A stretch of 5,870 nt of DNA, taken from the NCBI GenBank assembly GCA_040392805.1, contig JBEBVI010000282.1, forward strand, positions 1 to 5,870. Reading direction: 5' to 3'. A model generated the notes under the pieces. That model was not told the origin of the DNA and made no database searches. It saw nothing but the letters and a program-made list of their open reading frames with translations. The DNA is from Taibaiella helvus_B (GTDB lineage: Bacteria; Bacteroidota; Bacteroidia; Chitinophagales; Chitinophagaceae). The stretch's first letter is position 1; every line of letters starts with the position of its first letter. A program made the translations under genes and the position numbers. Shown one piece after another: positions 1 through 5,738 of the stretch.

Positions 1-7
1 CCCGTTC

Positions 8-143
8 TTTTGTCATTCCGCCTTAGCGGAACTTTTCTTTTGCGAAGCAAAATCTGCTCATGCTATGCTATACAACGCTTTTAGAACAGGATGAGCCGAT
101 TCCCGAGCCGGTGCTGAACCTTGTCGAAGGGGGAATGACAAAA
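8..143. repeat. Structured intergenic repeat with nested inverted repeats
   Basis: The outer arms are TTTTGTCATTCCGCC (8-22) and GGGGGAATGACAAAA (129-143), complementary at 14 of 15 positions. A second, inner pair is AATCTGCTCAT (51-61) and ATGAGCCGATT (91-101), complementary at 10 of 11. Two short perfect hairpins lie within the left half: TTCCGC/GCGGAA around CTTA (16-31) and TTTTGC/GCAAAA around GAA (38-52). A small CCTT-GTCG-AAGG hairpin (119-130) precedes the right arm. There is no coding sequence inside. The architecture resembles non-coding, MITE-like or palindromic intergenic repeats, and wording such as 'CCTTGTCGAAGG' is common in intergenic repeats of Bacteroidota. Whether it is multicopy in this genome cannot be seen from one window. 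The true left end could lie before position 1. Confidence 0.55.
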
Positions 144-165
144 TGGGGTTGAGTAAGGGAGTGGC

Positions 166-195
166 AAAAATGGAGTTGCACAGCAGACTCCATTT
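166..195 (-). terminator. Hairpin terminator downstream of the T9SS fragment
   Basis: AAATGGAGT (168-176) and ACTCCATTT (187-195) form a perfect 9-base-pair stem around a 10-base loop. The loop can pair further through TGC/GCA. Read on the minus strand, the second arm runs into five T residues (170-166), the form expected of an intrinsic terminator. It lies about 90 bases past the stop codon of the minus-strand gene ending at 286, so it is most simply that gene's terminator. Confidence 0.6.
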
Positions 196-285
196 CTCAT
201 GCTACCAACTCATTCCGACAAGCACAAAAGCCATCAACACTTCATATCTGGCACATGCTGTGTGATGACTTCGTATTGCCCCCAG

Positions 286-1065
286 TTAATTATGTTTTAC
301 TACTTTCATTCTTTCTGTTTTGCCTCCTTCACTTAATGTTACGAAGTAAACACCGGCGGCATAAGCGCTCATGTCTATACGAAATATTTTGCCGTGTTGG
401 GCGTTGTGCTGCTGTAGTACCTGCCCGGTTACATTTACCAGCGCTATGGTTGCATTTCTTAAAGTTTGTTCTGTTGTAATTGTTACCTCGCCACCGGTAG
501 GATTGGGGTACAATGTAATATTGTTACCGAAGGCGGCCTCTTTCAGTGATACCGGTTCGATTTCTACAAACAGGCATTCTGAAGTATCGGTACAATCATT
601 AGCTGTGACAACAACCGCATAAGTTCCCGTTTCTGTAACCGTATATTTCTGGCTGGTAGCGCCTGCAACCGGCGTATTATTTTTACAGTCTATCCATTGG
701 TAGCTGTCTGCTATGGCGGCGGTTAATATACTATCAGTTTGCGTAACGGTGACGTCAACATTGTTAATATCCAGACGTAAAATAACCGTACTGTCGCAAC
801 CATGGGTATTAGTCAGCTTTATGGTATAGGTACCCGTTTCGATGTATGTACTGCCGGCAAAGGTGAAGCTGCCACAGGCTGTCTCTGATATATTACTGGT
901 ATTACTTGGGTTAATAGTTAACCGGTAGGTAATACTACTGTCGCAACCGGAAACGGTTTTATACTCCTGTACATAAGTTCCAGAGATGGTATAGGTTTTG
1001 CCATTGAATGTTACCGAGTCGCAATAGCTTCCTGTAACTATGGGATTATTAGTGGAACGGTTCAC
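286..1065 (-). CDS. T9SS type A sorting-domain protein, 5'-truncated remnant of a repeat-rich surface protein
   Basis: This 259-residue frame is the C-terminal part of a secreted, probably adhesin-like protein. Residues about 12-51 and 54-101 are two copies of a repeat with the pattern 'G/A-x-C-x-S-x-T-F-x-G-x-T-Y...G-T-Y...GCDS...L-x-IN', typical of very long Bacteroidota surface proteins. Residues about 103-170 look like an Ig/PKD-like beta domain containing 'YQWIDC' and 'GTYAVVV'. Residues about 184-259 are a type IX secretion sorting domain: 'LYPNPTGGEVTI', then 'GVYFVTL', ending in 'MKVVKHN'. Known family members pass the inner membrane by a signal peptide and are exported by T9SS. Here the only early start is a GTG at 1063-1065, no signal peptide precedes the repeats, and the frame closes upstream at 1144-1146. 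I infer that the front of the gene has been lost and the product is probably not exported. The 3' end, stop codon and terminator look intact. The domain family is clear; whether the piece is expressed is not. Confidence 0.8.
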   Translation of the reverse strand: MNRSTNNPIVTGSYCDSVTFNGKTYTISGTYVQEYKTVSGCDSSITYRLTINPSNTSNISETACGSFTFAGSTYIETGTYTIKLTNTHGCDSTVILRLDINNVDVTVTQTDSILTAAIADSYQWIDCKNNTPVAGATSQKYTVTETGTYAVVVTANDCTDTSECLFVEIEPVSLKEAAFGNNITLYPNPTGGEVTITTEQTLRNATIALVNVTGQVLQQHNAQHGKIFRIDMSAYAAGVYFVTLSEGGKTERMKVVKHN

Positions 1066-1074
1066 TGTGAGATA

Positions 1075-1086
1075 GGGGGAATGACA
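1075..1086. repeat. Second copy of the GGGGGAATGACA motif, at the T9SS truncation point
   Basis: The 12 bases GGGGGAATGACA are identical to 129-140, the right arm of the intergenic repeat at the left end of the window, and in the same orientation. Just beyond it, CCGTTGGAGCGGAA (1087-1100) loosely resembles CCGCCTTAGCGGAA (18-31), matching at 10 of 14 positions. It lies ten bases outside the first usable start of the truncated T9SS frame, so the two 12-base copies bracket that gene fragment as direct repeats. Confidence 0.45.
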
Positions 1087-1339
1087 CCGTTGGAGCGGAA
1101 ATATAAAAATAGTGCGACAAATATTATGTCTTAATGGATCAACTTATTTGTGACACTACCAAAAAATGTTTACCCTTACCCAATATACAGACCACAACTA
1201 TAGTCTTATCCTATAGTGTCTCCATGAAAAATATTCTATCAAGACAATATCAGCAATGAAAATCATCTGATACCCCATTTATAATACACCATATTTTAAT
1301 CCGATGGCCGCGTATTAAACATTCCTGCCACTGACAGAC
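1087..1339. other. Intergenic stretch without a supportable gene
   Basis: This AT-rich stretch has frequent stops in all frames. I see no RNA gene, no convincing promoter and no strong hairpin. Two CTATAG hexamers sit 13 bases apart near 1198-1216, but each is only a short self-complementary AT-rich word. A few short open stretches occur, none protein-like. Confidence 0.5.
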
Positions 1340-1619
1340 TTATCCGCTGATGAAAAAAACAATGCCCTGCCCTATCCCTGTTTTTACTGTTATATAGTAT
1401 CTTATAGTCCCGGCTACCTGAGCCTTATACAACCCAATAGCAGATCGGCGCCGGCATCTACCTGCAAGTCGGTCGTCTTTCCTAATCTCATGTCATAGAT
1501 AAGTGCACACTGTACCTGATGCTTCTCCCAAAGTGATGCATCTGCTTTTCATAAAGCAACGCCCATGTCTCCCCCGGTCCTGCAGCAAATGTGTCAAAGC
1601 CCACTCCACGGCCTTTTAG
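1340..1619 (-). pseudogene. Possible frameshifted relic of a protein gene of unknown family
   Basis: Reading the minus strand, three protein-like stretches follow one another in three different frames. Codons from 1619 to 1488 include 'GRGVGFDTFAAGPGETWALL' and 'YEKQMHHFGRSIRYSVHL'. From 1548 to 1414 a second frame gives 'YDMRLGKTTDLQVDAGADLL'. From about 1440 to 1340 a third gives 'YKAQVAGTIRYYITVKTGIG' followed by 'QGIVFFISG' and a stop. Joining them with one shift near 1495-1500 and another near 1430-1440 gives about 90 continuous residues. The alternating pattern in the last two parts would suit beta-strands of a barrel, but I do not recognise the family. There is no ATG start; a stop (1620-1622) closes the first stretch at the front. 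It lies in the same orientation as the truncated T9SS piece. The call rests only on the protein-like look of the translations and could be chance. Confidence 0.35.
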
Positions 1620-1657
1620 CTAAGCAGTAAAAGTATTATCTTGCAGACAAAAACAAA

Positions 1658-2983
1658 ATGAAAAGAACACTTCTTACCACAATACTCATTGGCATTTTAT
1701 ATCAAACCGGGTTGGCTCAAGCCTTCGATTTCGACAAAGCCAGGCTGGATGCGTATTTTAATAAGCTGGAAACAAGCAATAAGTTTATGGGGAGTGTAGC
1801 TGTTGCAAAGGATAATAAAATGATCTACCAAAGAGCTATCGGCTTTTCTGATGTGGAACATAAAGTTAAAGCAGACATTAATTCAAAATACCGGATCGGC
1901 TCCATTTCCAAGACTTTTACTACCGTATTGGTATTAAAAGCCGTGGAAGAAAAGAAAATAACTTTAGACCAGACAATAGAAAAATACTTTTCCACTATTA
2001 AAAATGCCGGCAAAATAACAATACAACATTTACTTACACATCAAAGTGGCATACATAATTTTACTGACAACAAAGAATACCTGGAATGGCACACACAGCA
2101 TAAAACAGAAAAAGAGATGGTAGAAATCATTTCGAAAGGGGGCAGTGATTTTGAACCGGGCAGCAAATCACAGTACAGCAACTCTAACTTTGTGCTTCTG
2201 ACTTACATACTCGAAAAAGATCTGAAGAAATCTTATGCTGCTCTTTTAAAAGAATACATTGTCCAGCCTCTCGGGCTAAAGAACACATACCTGGGTGGTC
2301 CGGTTGATACGGCTAAGAATGAATGCAGGTCCTATACATTCAAGGGAGACTGGATCGTTGAACCGGAAACGGATATATCCATTCCATTGGGAGCCGGCGG
2401 GATCGTTTCCACACCGGGCGACATCGTACAATTCAGCAATGCTTTGTTTGGCGGGAAGCTCCTGAAAGCTGAAAGTCTTGAAATAATGAAAACGACTAAA
2501 GATAATTATGGGGCAGGACTGTTTTCTATTCCTTTCTACGATAAAACAGGTTACGGACATACAGGTGGCATAGACGGGTTCAGCTCCGTATTCTCTTACT
2601 TTCCAGACGGGCATATTTCCTATGCATTAACTTCAAACGGGAGCAATTTCAGTCACAATAATATTTCCATTGCCGTATTAAGCGCCGTATACAACAAGCC
2701 TTATGACATCCCCGAATTTTCAGCCTATGAAATACAGGCTGAAGATCTGGATCAGTACCAGGGCGTATATGCTTCAAACCAGGTACCTCTGAAAATAACA
2801 ATTACAAAAGATAATAAAACCCTGATGGCCCAGGCAACCGGGCAACCGGCTTTTCCGCTTGAAGCTACTGCAAAAGATAAATTCAGATTTGACCAGGCTG
2901 GAGTAGTCATAGAATTTAACCCGGCAGAAAAAACAATGCTGCTCAGACAGGGAGGCGGAGCATTCACATTTACAAAAGAATAA
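1658..2983 (+). CDS. Exported serine hydrolase, beta-lactamase/penicillin-binding (class C-like) family
   Basis: The 441-residue product begins with a signal peptide (residues 1 to about 20-22, 'MKRTLLTTILIGILYQTGLA'), so it acts in the periplasm or outside the cell. The catalytic domain spans about 25-345. It carries the SxxK motif SISK, with nucleophile Ser82 and Lys85. The second motif is YSN at Tyr173-Asn175, and the KTG-like third motif is HTG at 301-303. 'LLTHQSG' (125-131) and 'GAGGIVSTPGDIVQFSNAL' are also typical of the family. Residues about 360-441 form a small extra beta-rich domain ('YQGVYASN...') like the C-terminal extensions (DUF3471-type) of related hydrolases. Known members include class C beta-lactamases, DD-peptidases, esterases and D-amino-acid peptidases; HTG fits the esterase/peptidase side as well, and the substrate cannot be told from sequence. 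Antibiotic resistance should not be assumed. The ATG at 1658 fits the signal peptide, with an A-rich, Shine-Dalgarno-free leader. It is alone on its strand, and I see no consensus promoter. Confidence 0.9.
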   Translation: MKRTLLTTILIGILYQTGLAQAFDFDKARLDAYFNKLETSNKFMGSVAVAKDNKMIYQRAIGFSDVEHKVKADINSKYRIGSISKTFTTVLVLKAVEEKKITLDQTIEKYFSTIKNAGKITIQHLLTHQSGIHNFTDNKEYLEWHTQHKTEKEMVEIISKGGSDFEPGSKSQYSNSNFVLLTYILEKDLKKSYAALLKEYIVQPLGLKNTYLGGPVDTAKNECRSYTFKGDWIVEPETDISIPLGAGGIVSTPGDIVQFSNALFGGKLLKAESLEIMKTTKDNYGAGLFSIPFYDKTGYGHTGGIDGFSSVFSYFPDGHISYALTSNGSNFSHNNISIAVLSAVYNKPYDIPEFSAYEIQAEDLDQYQGVYASNQVPLKITITKDNKTLMAQATGQPAFPLEATAKDKFRFDQAGVVIEFNPAEKTMLLRQGGGAFTFTKE

Positions 2984-3011
2984 ACACCGGTAAAGCTGCT
3001 TATACAACAGC

Positions 3012-3043
3012 AAAGGGATATGGCAGTTCATCCATATCCCTTT
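3012..3043. terminator. Perfect hairpin terminator between convergent genes
   Basis: AAAGGGATATGG (3012-3023) and CCATATCCCTTT (3032-3043) are perfectly complementary over 12 bases around an 8-base loop. The hairpin begins 29 bases past the stop of the serine hydrolase (plus) and ends 26 bases past the stop of the small exported protein (minus). The plus-strand side continues as TTTATATAAA and the minus-strand side as TTTGCTGTTG. It therefore probably stops transcription from both sides, more strongly for the plus strand. Confidence 0.8.
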
Positions 3044-3068
3044 ATATAAACATAAGGTTATACTACAC

Positions 3069-3494
3069 TTATCTTGGTCCTTCGGAGCGTGCTGGCCTTG
3101 CCGGTGCGCTGCCCTCTACCGGTGCTACTGCAGGTACAGACGGCTGTATAGCTTTCCCTACTTCCATCATATAGCTCTGCAATTTGCCCTGGTCTTCTTC
3201 TCCCAAAGTAGTAAGCCAGCTGTTAGCGCTTTGTTGCCATTCCTGCATTTTAGGGCCAAAAGCCTGAAGAGCCTCCATATCATTTGATTTAATAGCCGGA
3301 GCATATTCTCTGATCAGGGTAACAAATTCTCCGATACCTTTATTTGCTTCTGCTGAGGCAAACTGCGGTGGTTCGGGAATAGCAGCTTCTGCCGCTGAAG
3401 TCGTCGCAACAGGTGATACGGTCTGTGCGCTCACCAATGAAGAACCTGCCACACAAATCCCTGCAATGGCAAAGCTGAACATTATTTTTTTCAT
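3069..3494 (-). CDS. Small exported helical protein of unknown function
   Basis: The open frame extends to an ATG at 3510-3512 (147 residues). I prefer the third in-frame ATG (3492-3494, 141 residues) because 'MKKIMFSFAIAGICVAGSSL' from there is a textbook signal-peptide start, and because the promoter at 3523-3553 would leave almost no leader before the first ATG. The second ATG is at 3501-3503. Cleavage is likely at 'VSA|Q'. The mature protein is about 118 residues: an Ala/Pro-rich linker, then a charged segment predicted by eye to be helical ('GEFVTLIREYAPAIKSNDME' through 'LQSYMMEVGKAIQP'), then a Pro/Ala tail ending 'ARSEGPR'. There is no lipobox; the single Cys is inside the signal peptide. 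It is probably periplasmic or secreted. I do not recognise the family. It has its own promoter and a terminator shared with the convergent hydrolase, so it looks monocistronic. Confidence 0.75.
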   Translation of the reverse strand: MKKIMFSFAIAGICVAGSSLVSAQTVSPVATTSAAEAAIPEPPQFASAEANKGIGEFVTLIREYAPAIKSNDMEALQAFGPKMQEWQQSANSWLTTLGEEDQGKLQSYMMEVGKAIQPSVPAVAPVEGSAPARPARSEGPR

Positions 3495-3522
3495 AATTTT
3501 CATTTTAAGCATTTGTAAACGA

Positions 3523-3553
3523 CAAATATATTTAAACAGGTATTAATCTCAAA
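3523..3553 (-). promoter_or_regulatory. Bacteroidota-type promoter of the small exported protein gene
   Basis: On the minus strand, TTTG (3553-3550) is followed after exactly 19 bases by TATATTTG (3530-3523). This is a full match to the Bacteroidota housekeeping consensus TTTG-N19-TAnnTTTG for the -33 and -7 elements. Transcription would begin at about 3516-3519, leaving a leader of roughly 22-25 bases before the ATG at 3494 but only a few before the ATG at 3512. Confidence 0.7.
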
Positions 3554-3933
3554 ATGTCCAATATACCGTTTACCTATATAAATGGCATACTAACCTGTCA
3601 TTTTCCCTATATAAAATATCTCCCGACCTTAAAATAAGTGTATGGTTCCTAACACTTTATACTCTTTTAAAACAGTCAGGTAAGCTTCATTATTTTCATT
3701 AGGGCAAAAATGATAAAATTAAAATTTAACATTTTGCCGTGGCCTGTTCCAACAGATTTCATTTCCCCGGAAACGATAAGAGGAGACTGTATAAAAAGCG
3801 TTCATCATATCGAAGCAGAGTGTAGTCGAGGCATTTACTCACCCTTTGTTCGAACTTATGCCCGCAGAAGTTATTTTGTCATCATGCCTTATCCGGTTGC
3901 ACCACTTTTAGTTTTTCATTTTTCACTCTATAC
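3554..3933. other. Intergenic region between hutU and the small exported protein gene
   Basis: I see no gene here. A plus-strand frame starting at 3710 runs on antisense into the hutU 3' end, has no recognisable domain, and is not credible. Two exact copies of CCTATATAAA (3573-3582 and 3606-3615) lie upstream of the promoter at 3523-3553. At 3811-3833 a stretch with 'CGAAGCAGAG' and 'TGTAGTCGAGGC' resembles the 'CTTCGACTACGCTC'-type words common in intergenic repeats, followed by the palindrome GTTCGAAC (3848-3855). No clear U-tract terminator follows hutU. Confidence 0.45.
3874..3896. repeat. Possible diverged copy of the left-end repeat arm
   Basis: TTTTGTCAT followed by CATGCCTTATCCGG resembles TTTTGTCATTCCGCCTTAGC at 8-27. 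Compared without gaps over 22 positions starting at 3874 and 8, 17 agree. No matching right arm is obvious nearby, so this could be a decayed half element or a chance likeness in AT-rich DNA. Confidence 0.25.
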
Positions 3934-5592
3934 TTATCTTCCCCAAATATCCAATCCAAAATCTTCCGCATTCTTTTTCGCGTCCTCATATCCTGCATCC
4001 GCATGACGTAAAACACCCATCGCCGGATCATTATGTAATACCCGCTTCAGCCTTTCTTCCGCTTCACCCGTTCCATCTGCTACAATGACCATGCCCGCGT
4101 GCAACGAATACCCCATACCTACACCGCCGCCATGGTGGAAGCTTACCCAGCTGGCGCCTCCCGCTGTATTGATCAGCGCATTAAGTATAGGCCAGTCCGC
4201 TACGGCGTCACTGCCATCCTTCATGGCTTCCGTTTCCCTGTTTGGCGATGCTACCGATCCGCAGTCCAGGTGATCCCTTCCGATCACGATCGGTGCTTTT
4301 ACCTTTCCTGTGCGTACCAGGTCATTAAATAACAGCCCGGCCTTTTCTCTTTCTCCCATACCTAACCAGCAAATACGTGCCGGTAAGCCCTGGAAGGCAA
4401 TTTTATCTTTAGCCAGTGCCAGCCAGCGTTGCAGCCCCTCGTTATCAGGGAATAGTTCGGCCAGAGCTTTGTCAGTGGTATAAATATCTTCCGGATCACC
4501 GCTCAAAGCCACCCAGCGAAACGGCCCCTTACCTTCGCAGAATAAAGGCCTGATATAGGCCGGGACAAAGCCGGGAAAATCAAACGCATTTTCTACACCC
4601 CGTTTATCTTTGGCCTGTCCCCTGAGGTTATTACCATAATCGAAAGTAATGGCGCCACGCTGCTGTAGAGCCAGCATTAACCTGACATGGCGTGCCATAG
4701 TATCTAGGGAACATTTTTTATACAATTCCGGGTCGGTCTCCCTCAGGCTGTTCGCTTCTTCCACGCTTAAGCCTTCGGGAAAATAGCCCACCAGCTCATC
4801 ATGTGCGGAAGTCTGGTCAGTCAGCGTATCCGGCGTGATATTGCGATCTATCAGTCTTTGCAACAGATCCACGGCATTGCACACCACGCCGACAGAAAGG
4901 GCCTCTTTGTTCTGCCTGGCCACCAGGGCACGGTCTATAGCCTTGTCGATGTCTTTATAATATTCATCCAGGTAACGCGTCTCTATTCTTTTCTGTATTC
5001 TCCACTCTTCCATTTCTGCAGCAAGGCATACGCCTTCATTCATGGTTATAGCCAGAGGTTGGGCGCCACCCATGCCGCCAAGTCCGGCTGTTACATTAAG
5101 CGTGCCTTTAAGCGTGCCGCCGTAATGTTGCGCCGCCAGCGACAAATAAGTTTCGTAAGTGCCCTGTACAATACCCTGTGAGCCGATATAGATCCAGCTG
5201 CCGGCTGTCATCTGCCCATACATCATCAGTCCTTTGGCCTCAAGCGCTCTGAAATGCTCCCAGGTTGCCCAGCGTCCCACAAGATTGGAATTGGCGATCA
5301 ATACCCGTGGTGCATTTTTGTGGGAACGTAAGATACCCACCGGCTTCCCGCTCTGTACCATCAGCGTTTCATCCTCCTCGAGGTTTTTCAGGCATTCCAG
5401 TATCTTATCGAAGCTTTCCCAGTTCCGGGCTGCTTTTCCGATACCGCCATATACCACCAGGTCTTCCGGGCGCTCCGCAACTTCCGGGTCTAAATTATTC
5501 TGAAGCATCCTGAATGCGGCTTCGGTTACCCAGTTTTTACAATGTAATGCGGTTCCCCTGGGTGAGGTAACAACTCTATGTACTGTTTTCAT
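3934..5592 (-). CDS. hutU: Urocanate hydratase (urocanase)
   Basis: This cytosolic enzyme (EC 4.2.1.49) adds water to urocanate to give 4-imidazolone-5-propanoate, the second step of histidine degradation, using tightly bound NAD+ as an electrophile. The 552-residue length is normal for the family. Conserved blocks appear in order: 'YGGIGKAARNW' (48-58), 'AGSWIYIGSQGIVQGTYET' (130-148), the glycine-rich 'GLGGMGGAQPLA' (170-181) of the NAD-binding region, 'FDYGNNLRGQAKDK' (317-330), the urocanase signature 'FQGLPARICW' (400-409) with active-site Cys408, 'GRDHLDCGSVASPNRETEAM' (438-457), and 'FHHGGGVGMGYSLHAG' (485-500). Nothing is missing or broken, so it should be active. The ATG at 5590-5592 fits the usual family N-terminus ('VTSPRGTALHCKNW'). 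No hutH, hutI, hutG or hutF lies in the window. A 21-base palindrome over a -7-like element just upstream suggests repressor control. Confidence 0.97.
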   Translation of the reverse strand: MKTVHRVVTSPRGTALHCKNWVTEAAFRMLQNNLDPEVAERPEDLVVYGGIGKAARNWESFDKILECLKNLEEDETLMVQSGKPVGILRSHKNAPRVLIANSNLVGRWATWEHFRALEAKGLMMYGQMTAGSWIYIGSQGIVQGTYETYLSLAAQHYGGTLKGTLNVTAGLGGMGGAQPLAITMNEGVCLAAEMEEWRIQKRIETRYLDEYYKDIDKAIDRALVARQNKEALSVGVVCNAVDLLQRLIDRNITPDTLTDQTSAHDELVGYFPEGLSVEEANSLRETDPELYKKCSLDTMARHVRLMLALQQRGAITFDYGNNLRGQAKDKRGVENAFDFPGFVPAYIRPLFCEGKGPFRWVALSGDPEDIYTTDKALAELFPDNEGLQRWLALAKDKIAFQGLPARICWLGMGEREKAGLLFNDLVRTGKVKAPIVIGRDHLDCGSVASPNRETEAMKDGSDAVADWPILNALINTAGGASWVSFHHGGGVGMGYSLHAGMVIVADGTGEAEERLKRVLHNDPAMGVLRHADAGYEDAKKNAEDFGLDIWGR

Positions 5593-5612
5593 TTGCTAAT
5601 CGTTATTGGACA

Positions 5613-5633
5613 GCAAATCTACGTAAGATTTGC
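5613..5633 (-). promoter_or_regulatory. Operator-like palindrome overlapping the putative hutU promoter
   Basis: GCAAATCT (5613-5620) and AGATTTGC (5626-5633) form a perfect 8-base inverted repeat around ACGTA. A further ATTTGC half-site lies at 5591-5596, next to the hutU start codon. Read on the minus strand, TAGATTTG (5621-5614) matches the Bacteroidota -7 consensus TAnnTTTG and sits inside the palindrome, 22 bases from the ATG. The -33 position at 19-base spacing reads TCCC and does not match. A weak -33 combined with a palindrome on -7 suits a regulated promoter, but the regulator is not visible here. It could instead be a leader hairpin. Confidence 0.5.
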
Positions 5634-5738
5634 GTTTTAAGGGATACTGTGGATGGTATAAGAAACAGGCCCGGATAAAACCTCAATAAACAGCATATAG
5701 AAGATGCACAAACCCTTGCGTAAAACGATGTCCTGTTA

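Noticed and set aside
1349..1398. Plus-strand mini-frame starting 'MKKTMPCPIPVFTV'
   Set aside because: It resembles a signal-peptide start but ends after about 15 codons, with no continuation in any frame.
1633..1643. TATTATCTTGC as a promoter for the serine hydrolase
   Set aside because: It does not match TAnnTTTG and would leave a leader of only a few bases.
1658..2983. Calling the hydrolase an antibiotic-resistance beta-lactamase
   Set aside because: The SxxK/YxN/HTG set is shared with esterases and DD-peptidases, and nothing in the sequence specifies beta-lactam turnover.
3674..3760. Minus-strand 28-codon frame with a hydrophobic patch in the hutU downstream spacer
   Set aside because: There is no promoter-like element at a sensible distance and the sequence is ordinary AT-rich spacer; too short to support.
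3710..4006. Plus-strand 98-codon open frame overlapping the hutU 3' end
   Set aside because: Its last quarter is antisense to hutU and the rest has no domain, no signal peptide and an aromatic/proline-rich composition typical of chance translation.
4085..5513. Several plus-strand frames opposite hutU
   Set aside because: They are antisense shadows of a strongly conserved enzyme and have no independent support.
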